DNA of 64,000 nucleotides from Pachyseris speciosa. Lineage: Eukaryota > Cnidaria > Anthozoa > Scleractinia > Pachyseridae. The notes beneath the pieces were generated by a model. That model was not told where the DNA came from, made no database searches, and saw only the letters and a list, made by a program, of their open reading frames with translations. Every line of letters starts with the position of its first letter. Within the stretch, counting starts at the first letter, position 1. A program made the position numbers and the translations under genes. The DNA is taken from positions 1,137,501-1,201,500 of the forward strand of contig JAEMWC010000095.1 in the NCBI GenBank assembly GCA_016490735.1. Reading direction: 5' to 3'. Shown here piece by piece: positions 48,401 to 57,052 of the stretch.

Positions 48401-49021
48401 CTTGATAGTACACTGAATATTCAGCAGTCGCGCAAACCCGGTACGCTTTTCAAGTGGTAAACCAACACCGGGAAAAAGATTAGGGCAAATGCCTAAAATA
48501 ACCACAAACTGGATTGCAGTTAACACTGTCTTTTGATCTCCAACACCGAGTGAATCCGCAGGCAAAGGCGGTGCTTCACTGCCACGTTTAACAGGCTTCG
48601 GTTCCACTTTTGTACGATCACTTTCTTTCTTCAGTTCAATCAAGGAATCTTTTAGTAATTGTAGAAGTTCGAGACAGACTTCAACATAGGCCCACCTAAC
48701 AGCATCTTTGTGCCTTGTTAAATCCTCCTTTCCTGACCTTGATTCCTTTTCCAAAGTGTCTTTTCTTGAAATATCTTTCCTACAATCCTCGGTTTCTTCT
48801 GAGACATTCGCACAGCTTTCATTCGAATGCACATTCATTTTACTTTCCAAACGCTCCCTTAACTGTTCTGATCTTCCTTTTTCGACAAGGATATCCCGTA
48901 ATCGCTTCAAATTTGATTGAAGTACCTCATCAAATCCTTTCCTTTTTTCCACCGGCGTTGTATTTAACGAATTTGATGTTAAGATTCGCAAAAAAGAAAG
49001 AACTTCGCTGCAGCTCGCCAT
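28900..49021 (-). CDS. TANGO6: TANGO6 (TMCO7/RTP1-like), 12 exons, 1243 aa
   Basis: Transport and Golgi organisation protein 6: a HEAT/ARM-repeat protein linked to Golgi organisation in flies; its yeast relative Rtp1 helps bring RNA polymerase II into the nucleus. Exons in transcript order: 47689-49021, 47219-47331, 45164-45329, 41409-41590, 40361-40467, 39723-40177, 34766-34995, 33921-34143, 31882-32274, 30764-31002, 29218-29331, 28900-29076. All joins keep phase (3732 nt with stop). Diagnostic blocks are CIEDVHKVFVVGS (about 590-605), the RTP1_C1-like repeat from about 950 (DPFLPVRGHAMVKLASLL, DDSYIYLAAIQGL) and the C-terminal RTP1_C2-like helices (RASSLSNLGDVCQLL, VRRAAVLVVTLLLRGL, VHAQTALGELD). 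It is about 150 aa longer than the human protein, mostly in the first 450 residues. Acceptors of exons 4, 10 and 11 were chosen by phase among close alternatives. No membrane segment is clear. Confidence 0.9.
30152..30600. mobile_element. MITE with 17-bp terminal inverted repeats
   Basis: The left end GCAGGGGCACCCAACGA and the right end TCGTTGGGTGCCCCTGC are exact inverses around about 415 bp of AT-rich non-coding DNA, in a TANGO6 intron. Confidence 0.8.
30764..31002 (-). CDS. TANGO6: TANGO6 exon 10, HEAT repeats
   Basis: RMKLGEALVKATRNCGELVP, LLPALLTGVKDPEPLVRASS and LSNLGDVCQLLRFSLGPVVN are among the best conserved parts of the protein. The acceptor TTCTAG at 31003-31008 is chosen because it completes the Val codon left by exon 9; a nearer CAG would break the frame. 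Confidence 0.88.
31193..31277 (-). ncRNA. Hammerhead ribozyme, type I, apparently intact
   Basis: On the minus strand: GCCATG, core CTGATGA, helix II GGCCT/AGGCC closed by a four-base loop (AACA), GAA, helix III ACAG/CTGT (self-complementary), cleavage triplet GTC, then CATGGC. Helix I GCCATG/CATGGC continues through an internal loop (TAT against T) into ATTAGC/GCTAAT (31205-31265), and a third stem TTGAGCC/GGCTCAA closes it at 31193-31277. Every conserved core base of the family is present. It lies in a TANGO6 intron in sense with the gene. Hammerheads of this type occur in animal retrozymes and related retroelements. Confidence 0.88.
32611..32933. mobile_element. Foldback MITE with 88-bp arms
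   Basis: TAGTCTCCTTCGCAGCCATT...TTTCCCT (32611-32698) is repeated inverted at 32846-32933 with few mismatches, around about 147 bp of spacer. No coding sequence. A second hammerhead-like motif abuts the right arm at 32941; sequence matching the left flank (GGTACTGGCCAG) resumes beyond it at about 33004, as if the ribozyme unit had been inserted there. Confidence 0.8.
32941..32983 (+). ncRNA. Hammerhead ribozyme relic with mutated cleavage triplet
   Basis: CCATG, CTGATGA, helix II GTTC/GGAC around GAACAA, GAAACCGCTGCC, CATGG. It has the same plan as the intact motif at 31193-31277 (same CCATG/CATGG helix I), but the triplet that should be GTC reads GCC, removing the U required before the cleavage site. 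An outer stem TACCT/AGGTA encloses it. Probably inactive. Confidence 0.65.
33566..33727. mobile_element. Foldback MITE with about 80-bp arms
   Basis: TAGTTATGCAACCC...GGTATACCGTGGAATATCCC reads into its inverse with almost no spacer, ending ATAACTA. Nearly palindromic over 160 bp; read-through open frames on both strands are artefacts. It lies in a TANGO6 intron. Confidence 0.85.
35150..35375 (-). mobile_element. tRNA-derived SINE, copy 1
   Basis: On the minus strand a degenerate tRNA-like head with B box GGGTTCGATTTC near 35330 is followed by an A/T-rich body that includes the complement of TTGCTTTACAGCTCAACCATT. The whole aligns with the copy at 35978-36205 in the same orientation. Confidence 0.6.
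35978..36205 (-). mobile_element. tRNA-derived SINE, copy 2
   Basis: Minus-strand head with A box-like TAGCAGTCATCG and B box GGGTTCGACTTCC, body as in copy 1 (shared TTGCTTTACAGCTCAACCATT on the plus strand). About 70-75% alike by eye, so these are two separate insertions of one family about 830 bp apart. Confidence 0.6.
36212..38815. mobile_element. 2.6-kb inverted-repeat element with a nested foldback
   Basis: The outer ends TACCGTATTTATTTGTCTAT...AAGCC and, inverted, TACCCGTATTTATTTGACTA...AAGCCGA form terminal inverted repeats. Inside, a second pair of arms (36590-36860 and 38110-38368) is built from CCACGGACTACC-type units, then a block around GCCATCTTGGTTACCGCC, then TCCGGAATCCGGA. 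No transposase is visible in the about 1.2-kb core. The read-through frame at 36652 (DYPTDYP repeats) is only the arm's tandem unit. Confidence 0.75.
39195..39345 (+). repeat. SINE tail fragment
   Basis: CTGTGGGACATTAAAGAACC and CACACACTGTTCAAAAAGAG, then CCCCGGTGTGGTGGTCTATC, match the body of the SINE type seen at 1490-1745 in opposite orientation. No tRNA head. Confidence 0.5.
39723..40177 (-). CDS. TANGO6: TANGO6 exon 6
   Basis: SALQEILVHVLKHADQHEAL and TVLYTLAFKH continue the helix after the FELFCFTRKGVSHLR of exon 5; a Ser/Gly/Asp-rich insert and SEVRALCVAELLSDLKKDS, FFIYLMQELT follow. One base completes the Arg codon at its start and it ends in phase 1. Confidence 0.88.
41639..42125 (+). 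pseudogene. LINE reverse transcriptase C-terminal fragment
   Basis: The frame encodes IYNSLVQSHFDYCSPVWGNC, LSNKLQKLHVQNCAALVITS, LQSQCQIQKALMVFKSLNGL, the end of a non-LTR retrotransposon reverse transcriptase. After a stop near 41939, SNYALRDSVNKLVVPFPRTN and NQFKRLLHLNF continue with frame changes. It is truncated and dead, antisense in a TANGO6 intron beside exon 4. Confidence 0.88.
42163..42437 (-). mobile_element. tRNA-derived SINE with full head
   Basis: Minus strand: GGGATGGCACAGTGGTGAGA, B box GGGTTCAATTCCC, CATATGTGGGTTAAGTTT, GAGAGGTTTCTCTCCGGG, CCAACATTTCCAAATTCC and an ATT-repeat end. Partial copies of the same family occur at 46478-46720 (+), 47080-47140 (+) and 56845-57083 (-). 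Confidence 0.75.
42537..44784. mobile_element. 2.2-kb inverted-repeat element carrying a Tudor-like exon
   Basis: The ends TGGGCTATTCCTGAAAAAAT and, inverted, TGGGTTATTCCAGAAAAAAT extend through ACACCC, a C-run and GACGGATGGCAA. Further C-rich blocks (GCCCAGATTTCC) are shared by both sides. There is no transposase, but the interior carries the exon-like open frame at 43707-43985. It sits in a TANGO6 intron. Confidence 0.7.
43707..43985 (-). pseudogene. Orphan C-terminal exon, Tudor-like fold
   Basis: Minus-strand acceptor TTTTTAATAG, then about 90 codons: YEKISRRVDVLWTDDDLEGT, AGWYEGEVQEYDDDEDVIHV, LYKDE, ending VVLAEGLVKLRW and a stop. The W-(x)n-GWY-x-G-x-V-(x)n-DDED-x-I-x-V-x-Y pattern looks like a small Tudor/SH3-type barrel. 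The frame cannot be TANGO6: TANGO6 exons 3 and 4 join in phase without it. It is either the last exon of a gene fragment carried in by the surrounding element or a piece of that element's own protein. No upstream exon was found. Confidence 0.5.
45164..45329 (-). CDS. TANGO6: TANGO6 exon 3
   Basis: VLQLLHGQSAGVGRLFIRAA, SSIVREMLAQYPELTQKYIL and SSMLEPLAKTTTNNQ form helical-repeat sequence in the right place between NYY-type exon 2 and the exon carrying EDVHK. Phase 0 in, phase 1 out. Confidence 0.88.
45348..46109. mobile_element. Pogo/Tigger-like non-autonomous element
   Basis: The ends CAGTCCAACCTCGATTATCC and, inverted, CAGTCAAGCCTTGATTATCC, flanked by TA on both sides (45346-45347 and 46110-46111). 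Sub-terminal TCCGGAC/CAATTATC blocks repeat. TA target duplications and CAGTC..ACCTCGATTATC ends fit the pogo/Tigger group. No transposase in 762 bp. Confidence 0.8.
46478..46720 (+). mobile_element. tRNA-derived SINE
   Basis: Plus strand: GGGGTGAGAGCACTCCCCTT, B box GGGTTCAATTCCC, then CACATGTGGGTTGAGTTTGC and CTCCATGTACTCCAATTTTC. Same family as 42163-42437, diverged, with a T/A-rich end. Confidence 0.65.
47080..47140 (+). repeat. SINE tail fragment
   Basis: CCCTCTCGTCAAAAACCAAC and ATTTCCAAATTCCAATTTGA match the 3' half of the SINE at 42163-42437; the head is missing. Confidence 0.45.
47689..49021 (-). CDS. TANGO6: TANGO6 first coding exon
   Basis: It begins at an ATG at 49019-49021 (MASCSEVLSFLRILTSNSLN) and encodes 444 residues. 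Acidic/basic low-complexity (residues about 55-105) is followed by helical sequence (AVRWAYVEVCLELLQLLKDS, VLLRHLGDILSGLLQICYAP) and a Ser-rich stretch before PIVIRELLILQG. The donor GTACTTATA at 47680-47688 splits a Gly codon completed by exon 2. The low-complexity part explains most of the extra length against vertebrate TANGO6. Confidence 0.88.
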
Positions 49022-50110
49022 TTTGGAATTGGATCATCGGTCAAATAAGGGAAATGAAATTGGTAATTGCCGCTGGTCACACATTTTGTTGGCGGAGGTC
49101 GGAGGTGTCAGGGGATGGGAGAGGGGGATGGGGAGTGGGGGCAGGGCGTATTCTCAGATTTAGTAATTCGATCAAGCGGTATTTATCACATGCCAAACAC
49201 GCCGTCATAAAGCACAATAATTATCATAGTTATCTAACTTAAGCAGTGAAATCAGAACTTTTTGCAAACTTTATTAATAAATTCTTTTTTTTTTTCAAAT
49301 TTTCACCATACTTAGAAAAATAGCTGTTTATGCCATAAACGTCCATGGATTCCATGGTCATTACTGTGCTGAAATATTGCAAATGAATCGCTGTTTGAGA
49401 AGTTTTTGTAAAAAGTTTTATTTGTAATCAGTAATGGTATCAAACCAATAGTGAATACTTTCAACAGATAACAACCTTTTAAGCTAGCTAAAAAAATCTT
49501 TAAAAATGAGACAGGCACAGCGGTTGATAGCCCCACTATAGACAAAATTTGATCATGCATTAGTAGCCAAACAGAAATAATTCAAACTTCAAACACATAA
49601 TTTTTTCTATTTTTTCACCATGTAAGGAAATCAAAGGCTTCTTTGAGCCAACTCATTCATGGATATAGGGCGTATGCACGTTACATCATCACCACCATCT
49701 TGGTGTACCGTGAACAAAAGATTTCTCATTAGCTTCTTTTGTTATTGTCCACCAACATGACCGCCAACCCATTGTCATTTGAATCCCTGAAGACTGGTTG
49801 CATACCCTCTATAGCTAAATACAGTGAAATCTCCCCATAGCGAAAGCTGTTGACCCGATAGAAACACAAAAGCACAATTTATAAACGATGTAGTAAAACT
49901 TCTCCTGGATGTAGCTTGTAAAGCTTTTCATTAGGTTGCATGCCCAACGGAAATGTAACAGACAACTGAAGTGTAAACAACACCATGTCATGGCCCCACC
50001 ACGTGACAAGTGAAATTGTTATCCAGATGTCTCATGAAACCAAGAACTATTTGTATTTTAGAACACAGAACAAAGTCAATCAAGTGCCAGCTTCATTCAA
50101 GACTCATGAA
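49022..50110. other. 5' flank of TANGO6, no supported gene
   Basis: About 1.1 kb of AT-rich DNA upstream of the TANGO6 ATG with a short G-rich stretch at 49095-49145. No domain-bearing open frame or RNA gene is visible. The promoter must lie here but no element is distinct. Confidence 0.45.
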
Positions 50111-50134
50111 TTATAGTGCGGCGTTGCTAAAACG

Positions 50135-50151
50135 AGGGTGAGGGTGAGGGG

Positions 50152-50200
<49 letters not shown>

Positions 50201-50204
50201 AGAA

Positions 50205-50240
<36 letters not shown>

Positions 50241-50269
50241 GAAGGGTGAGGGTGAGGGTGAAGGTGCGG

Positions 50270-50308
<39 letters not shown>

Positions 50309-50572
50309 AGGGTGAGGGTGAGGGGAGGGTGAGGGTGAGGGTGAGGGGGAGGGTAGTGGTGAGGGTGAGGGGGAGGGTGAGGGTGAGGGGGAGGGTGAGG
50401 GTGAGGGTGAGGGGGAGGGGGAGGGTGAGGGGGAGGGTGAGGGTGAGGGTGAGGGGAGGGTGAGGGTGAGAGTGAGGGTGGTGGTGAGGGTGAGGGGGAG
50501 GGGGAGGGGGAGGGGGAGGGGAGGGTGAGGGTGAGGGTGAGGGTGAGGGAGGTGGTGAGGGTGAGGGTCACT
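50135..50572 (+). repeat. (GGGTGA)n minisatellite
   Basis: About 70 copies of GGGTGA with GGGGGA, GGGAGG and AAGGTG variants, entered from GGCGTTGCTAAAACGAGGGT. Open frames of 60-155 codons through it (Arg-Val or Thr-Leu/Pro-His repeats) are artefacts. The same entry sequence with three GGGTGA units occurs inverted at 63546-63590. Confidence 0.95.
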
Positions 50573-50780
50573 TTAATTAATTAATTAAGAAATTTCTATA
50601 GCGCATTTTCCTAACGCCCAAATGCGCTTTACAACGTCAAATAAATTATAACTTTGACCAATGTGATCAATCACTTGTAATGCACTGTTTGTCACAACTT
50701 GCTTGCGTAGCGATAGTTATCTCCGCAGTAATAAAATTCCCGCAAGGAGAATGTAACTCCGCCAATCAGAAGTAGAATTT

Positions 50781-51330
50781 CGGGTGTCTGGAAAACTCAG
50801 ACCTAGAAAACTCAGACCTCAGACCTCAGACCTAGAAAACTCAGACCCCCCCCCCCCCCTAATCTGGAAAACGCAGACCCCCTCAAAACTATACAAATTT
50901 TCAAAGTCAAATAAACGTGGGCAAAATGAATTATCGCCCTTCAGTGCGCTGAAATGTTACACCCTCTATTTATCGCAGATAACAAACACTTCACCTTTGT
51001 CGTCCCATGTTATTATAATCGGCTCCGGAGCACAAGACCTAGAAAACTCAGACCCCCCCAATCTGGAAAACTCAGACCCCCTCAAAACTATACAAATTTT
51101 CAAAGTCAAATAAACGTGGGCAAAATGAATTATCGCCGTTCAGTGCGCTGAAATGTTACACCCTCCGTTTATCGCAGATAACAAACACTTCAGCTTTGTC
51201 GTCTCGGCTCTGTGATCAGAACACAAGACCTAGAAAAGTTAGAGCGCCCTCCCCCCACCCCCAACAAAAAAAATTAAATAAATATGTAAATAAAAGAAAG
51301 GAAAAAACCCGGAAAACTCAGACCTCTCGC
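50781..51330 (+). repeat. Satellite array of about 200-bp units, left copy
   Basis: It begins GGGTGTCTGGAAAACTCAGA and contains short CTCAGACCTAGAAAA subrepeats, then about 2.5 units each holding a C-run, TCTGGAAAACTCAGACCCCC, TATACAAATTTTCAAAGTCA and TTATCGCAGATAACAAACAC. The unit start is the same as in the inverted array at 62040-62815. Confidence 0.85.
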
Positions 51331-52052
51331 AAAACTGTATAATTTGAACAGAAAAAGAAACTTGAGTACATTAATTTTCGTTGTCCATTAAGATGAAATG
51401 TCAGACAGACCCAACACTAAACATAACAAAAACAGCAACTTTATTGAATCCTTTTACATATGGTAATTGCCTAATTATAATAAAAAAAACGTTATATTTA
51501 ATGAGGTTATTGATAACCTCTTTCTCGTAAGGCTTCGTATACAAAATAACCCAATTTCTTTCAGATAAAGGGGCTGTTAAAAACAAACAAGTATTTTGTT
51601 AATTAGTGTGATTTAGAAGATCATACTTGTAACGCATCTTAATTGATAAATCGTTTGTATTTGGATTTGATTGTCGGAGTAGGTGGAGTGCAATTAGACA
51701 TAACATCAACGCCACTTTATTGTTTCAATAGAGCTATTTAAAACGATAATTTCGAATATGAGAATCAACCGAATGTGAGGTCAATGTTGACTAATTAATA
51801 GCTACAATCTATGAACCACTTATGAACCCCCAATGAACTCAATACAAGTCGCGGGATTCTTGTCTCATCTCTTGCTTGAAGTGGATTTTAGTCCTTCTTA
51901 TGTGGGTAACACATAATCGTTGTCGTTGTTGTCATCATAATCATTTGCAACGATACGATGACTTACACAACAGCGTAGTTAATGGTAACTTCTTTGAACG
52001 CTTGATTTAAATGTTCCAATCAATAAAACTATTTTAATTGTGTTTTTGATGA
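51330..52052. other. Non-coding stretch
   Basis: AT-rich sequence between the left satellite array and the inverted-repeat element; I see no gene, RNA or clear repeat in it. Confidence 0.4.
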
Positions 52053-53092
52053 TTTAAGGTTACCGTGTACCTTCAGGGGTGTCTCTAATCTAAGGGCTGT
52101 AGCGGCTCCCGATTACAGCTTAGATACCATAAACCCTATATCAAATTAAAGCTAATTGAGCTAGCTATTCGAATATTTCATTAATTTTATAAGAAAGTGG
52201 ATTACTGAACGCTCCGTCGAGTCTAAACTCGAAGGTGTAAGTCATCTTTTGAAAGCTACAACTAAAGACGATTTTTGTATTTAGGGAAATTGATATTTTT
52301 GTCAAAGTCTGGAACCGAGAAGCTAAAAAAACGTGTTGGGGTTTTCCTTTATTCGACTGCGTTCAAAAGTTACAGAGCATTTTCAAATTGGCTAGAAAAA
52401 AATATGGAGTGACCGCACGGAAATGGCTCTCAGCGAAAAACGGTTTTGAATTATCTAATTCCCCAACACGTTTTTGTTGAAGATGGGTTAATCTAACGAC
52501 TGTCCAAATTTGATGGAAATCGAACAAATCGCCCTTAAGTTGTAACTCTTGAAAGTGCCCTCTTCAAGACAAAAATAAACTTTGCGAAAACAGCGCTTGA
52601 AAAAATTCTTCACTACACAAACAAACACAGCCCGCGAACACCACTGTCGACGATCGTCCAATCAATTTACGCTAACTTTTCTTCCGGTCACCTACTGTGG
52701 AAATTTTCCGCGTAATTTTATCTGCACGCAAACTCTCGTACTTCAAACAGTTCACTGGTTTATCATTTTGTCACATATTCTCCGCCTTTGACTAAGTTTA
52801 CCTGACCCATTATCATAGCCGAAAACCCAAAAGCGCTCAATCTTGATGAGGCAAAGCAACTTTTTCGCACCCAATATTTCCCGCCCAAATCGCTCCGGTT
52901 GGCCGCATTAGCATTAACATACTGTCCATGTTTACATCCGGTGCAAATAGTTTTATTCCCAATTTCTCGGCGACTATTCACTCGTTTTGAATTGTGTTTG
53001 TTTTGCTTGAAAGATCACAGTAAAAAGTTCATTTTTATGGAGAGAAATAAAAATCGAAAATTTTAAACCTTGAACGTACACGGTAACCTTAA
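52053..53092. mobile_element. 1.04-kb inverted-repeat element
   Basis: The ends TTAAGGTTACCGTGTACCTT and, inverted, TTAAGGTTACCGTGTACGTT are near-perfect terminal repeats of about 22 bp. A second inner inverted pair (AAACGTGTTGGGG at 52329 and CCCCAACACGTTT at 52462) lies inside. No transposase frame. Confidence 0.75.
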
Positions 53093-53747
53093 GACCAATG
53101 ACTTTGTCAACATCCCCCCATGCAGCCACCAATTCCTACAACAACGTATTGTCGTATTACTTCGCGCTTTTGTTGTCAAAATCAACTATGTATCACTGGT
53201 TATTTTACAAAACTTTTAACTTGAACAATGCTTTTAAACAATGCTATTATCATATCACTGGTTATTTTAAAAAACCTTTAAATTGAACAATGCTATTATT
53301 TGAAGCTATTTCAGTCTACTTAATATGTTTTCATTAACGTGTTGGTTCTGATGGAACTTAGTAATTATTTGTTGGGGCTTTAATTTTTTTGAAAGGCTTT
53401 CCTGAGCTCGTTTTTTTCACGTCGCGATAATTAAGTACTTATTGAAAGCAAAATGGGAAAGATAACGCTGAACCTCGGCCGAGGTGGAAAAGACATGCTG
53501 AAATGACTAAATTGTTCGACACAATATGAAAACGATTTCGCATTAAGTTTACCGTATATGGAAAAGGAGAGGAACAACGAAGTTTTGCTGCTTGGTCTTT
53601 ATCGTTTCTTCTGGATCATGTAATCCACAGCCCGAAGGAGGATGTGCAGAGGCTATATCAACCATAATCGAGAAAATGAATTTGGTATCAATCTCGCAAC
53701 TAGAAAAATTCCTTTGTGCCAGCGATACGAGAATGGTATAACGTAAA

Positions 53748-53972
53748 TAGGGAGTTTAAGCAAAGCCGTTTTTGAGCGACGTACGTCAACCGGAAGTGGG
53801 CATTTCTCATATTTAAGCAGTGGTTGTGCACATATTTTCAAATCAGTCGTCTCTATTAGAGTAAAGACACTTAGTAATGCAAATCTGGTAGCACCAAGAC
53901 GAGTAAAAAGAGAAAATACCTCACTTCCGGTTGACGTTGGTCGCTCAAAAACGGCTATGCTTAAACTTCCTA
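53748..53972. mobile_element. MITE with about 60-bp terminal inverted repeats
   Basis: TAGGGAGTTTAAGCAAAGCC, then GTTTTTGAGCGAC and GTCAACCGGAAGTG are matched by an inverted copy ending CTTAAACTTCCTA. 225 bp in all, non-coding, ending about 30 bp from the last stop codon of the transposase-like exon. Confidence 0.85.
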
Positions 53973-54004
53973 ATGTCAGTTGCTACACCTCTCTATGACC
54001 AACT

Positions 54005-56702
54005 TCATGGATTGTATTGAAGTTCGTCTTCGAAGAGATCGAAGTGGGACTTCTGTAAACGTGAATGAGCCTCAGTATGAATCTGCAATAAGGATGGATC
54101 AAAGTATGGAAAACGGGTTTCTATGCAGGATTTCGTGACGCAGTAGAATTTTGTGGTCAGTCTGGCCGATGGAAGTTTGCAACAAGGATCATCGGGTGCT
54201 GGATACAACCACTTCTTGCGATAGGACAATATCGAAGGGTGTTATCTTTTGCCTTCGCGGAAATTCGATGCTGCATTGCCTGCACTCCTGCGCTTTTGGC
54301 ACATCGTCGAGAAAGCATACGACGAAAGGCTTGTTGTTGTGGTGTACTTCGGTAAAGGGACGTCCACTGGTTGTCTGAGGCGTTTCCTCCGTGGACTCCC
54401 TGCTTGGTCGCCATGGGTTCCTGTGGCTGCCACCTTTCTTCCCTTGAGCTGCTTTTGCAGGCTCGAGAAGGTCACCTTTCAACGGAGCTTTGCGCCTTGG
54501 CGATTTTTTCAGTCCAAGTCCAAGTTTTCCTTCAAGACTCCTACCGTCTCTGCAACGCAGATACTGTGCTTACAGAGGTTGTTGTATTTATAGCACGGAC
54601 AGGAACAGCTTACGTGATCACTGTAGACTGAGCATTGGTACATTTCCTTTTGGCAATTCCTTGCAGCAACCAGATAGGTTTCCCTAGAGGGAGATGTCAG
54701 TGATGGCATCTTCTGTATGGCGTATTTGACGTTTAGCAGTGCTTCTGCTTCCTTCACAATAGTGGCTACCAGACCGTCTGTCCAGCTCTTCAAGGACTTT
54801 AACATCATTCCCACGTCAACAGAAAACACTTTGTACTCTACGTGTTCAACGTTAGGTACCCGAGTAGCCCTTATGGGCTTTCCCTTCAGGGCGTCATCGA
54901 CAGACATTTTGTTGAACTCTTTAATGTAGGCTTGTCGTTCACCTACAGTCATGTCGAACCACTGGTCTGGGGTAACGTCCAAATGGGCAACGACGTCTGC
55001 CAGCTGATACTCGCCACTTAGTCCACAAATCGCCAACGTTAGCTCCTCTTGTTGATGGCTGTCAACTTCCTCCCAAACATCCTTCGTAAATTGTAACTTC
55101 GTCATATCCACTTTGCTCTTGTCATTCTTTGCTATAGCCTCTTTCTGTCGGGTCAACTTGTTGTTTATGCTTTCTGACTGGTTCGTGTAGCTCTTCAGGG
55201 GTTTCCCCGACTTGTCAGTAGGCATCCCCGCTTTCTTTCTTGCAGTTGCAATCATGCATTTCTTCATCATTTTCTTATGACTTTGCAGGTAGCTCCAAAA
55301 TTCAGGCGTTTCTTTTCCGGTTAGCTTTACCTCCTCGGCGTCTAACGGTTCTTTCGCTGCCATCATGCGTGCTTTAAGGTCAGATTTCTGATCTGCATCT
55401 AAAATACGTCGGGACGTTGCACTTCCAAAGATGGTTTCTATAAAGAATTTCTGTTCCGTAGGCTTTCTAATTCCAAGGTTGTGTAGCTTGTCACGACAAT
55501 TCTGTTGGAAGTGTCGGAAACATCTTAAACCTGTGGCATGCCGCATTACCTCGCCTAGAGCACTGTAAAGGGACTCTTCGCCATCTGTAATAAAACCCTT
55601 TCCTTTCTGGGCAAGATTGGGACTGGAATTGGCGACAGCGTGAACGATCTTCTTATATACACTCTTGTGTTTGCTGTAATGAATAGCTGTTGGTCCTAGA
55701 AACGATGGGGCACCACCAGTTCGTTTGCAGGTCAGGAACAGGTGTTTGTGTGTGAATGGAGTGACCTCAAATTTGCCGAAATTAAACGTTGGGTCCACAC
55801 TCAGCGGGTAACTCAATTTTTCAGAGGTACAGAACCTCGATAAGTCCATTGTCATGTGGGGCTTAGCTAATACCCATAGGTCCTCTGGGACGTCGTGATG
55901 TTCGAGCAGGACTGGTTGTTTACCGTGCTTAGCGTATTGGAGCAGCTCGTCGACGTCATCAGTTTTCTTCAGTTTGCTTTTAAGACTGTACAATTGTTGT
56001 TTGGAGCGTGGCAACTCCCCTGGCTCTGTGGCACCCAAAGCTCCACCTGCAGATACTGACACGTTACGAAAGGCCACGGCAGATGAGTTAGAGTGCATTT
56101 CGTCTTTCATGGCTTGCAGAGTGCTCTTCTTTGTGGGGTAGAAAGGCTTTCGTTTTTGGCACTTGCTATTTCCATGCGATGGTACTTCAAAAACTACTTC
56201 ATTACATCCTTCCTTCGCCATTGTATACTGAAGCAGGATAGTGAAATTTACAATTTCTCCATCTCGTCCTCTTAGCAAGAAGATTGAACGACACAATCCC
56301 GCCTTATTCCGCATTGAATTTGTGTAGACATGGAATGCTTTATCGGTTTTCAATTCGGTCTTCTTCTTTTCGAGAGTCTCCACGTTATTTTCTTCGTCAA
56401 CTACCACCGTCCACGTACAAATGCGCAACGTGTCAGAATAGATGCCATTCATCAGTGTCACTTTTAACGTCTTGCCAGCATTTGTATTTTGTGACATCAA
56501 CAAGAAAGGATAGGTTTTTCCTTGTTTTCGAGGGGATCTTGGTGCATTTCGATTCTTGTGGTTGTTCACTCAAGAGAATCTTTATCGCTTCTCTGATGGT
56601 GTATCTTCCTTTTTTTCCACATTCAAAGATAGGCAGGTGTGTGTCATTATTGTACAACAAAGGGGTGGACACTTGTGTCTTAGTCTCCAAGTATTTTTCT
56701 TT
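54005..56702 (-). pseudogene. MULE-type transposase with SWIM finger, three frameshifts
   Basis: After acceptor CTCTTTTAG the exon opens KEKYLETKTQVSTPLLYNND in phase with the upstream exons. It shifts frame at a G4 run (56532-56535, apparently one extra base), giving KTYPFLLMSQN and a 650-codon core: SVDPTFNFGKFEVTPFTHKH and GFITDGEESLYSALGEVMRH hold the two Asp of a DDE/MULE fold, followed by LRCFRHFQQNCRDKL. The SWIM finger is CSCPCYKYNNLCKHSICVAE. A second shift just before the stop at 54509-54511 restores KKSPRRKAP and GGSHRNPWRPSR; a third near 54210-54222 restores KLPSARLTTKFYCV and the end at 54005. The shifts suggest decay or indels in the assembly. Confidence 0.75.
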
Positions 56703-57010
56703 CTAAAAGAGGAAAAAAAGCATCGTTATATTTGGCGTTTGTTCAGATATGTAGCAGGCAATTTCAAAGTAATCAGGCAATAAGATTCGGTTTGTAGGCG
56801 GGCTTTTGTTTACCTGTTTTTCGAATCGCACAGCAAAAGAATCAAATCAAAATCAAATCAATTCAGGATTTATTTAAGCTGGATAGCGTAGGGAGTGGTT
56901 GCCCAATTTCTCGAGCCGGGGCTCATGTATTGAACGTCCGAGCATTCCGGATCGAATGAGAATTTAAAAGTGCTGGTTTTTGAGGAGAGGGGAAAATCGA
57001 AGAATCCGAT

Positions 57011-57052
<42 letters not shown>

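Noticed and set aside
50104..50571. 155-codon Thr-Leu / Pro-His frame and its Arg-Val complement
   Set aside because: Pure read-through of the GGGTGA minisatellite with no start context or flanking coding sequence.
54500..54530. Programmed -1 ribosomal frameshift between the transposase frames
   Set aside because: The downstream frame is -1, but no X XXY YYZ heptamer precedes the stop, and two further frame changes in the +1 direction point to ordinary indels.
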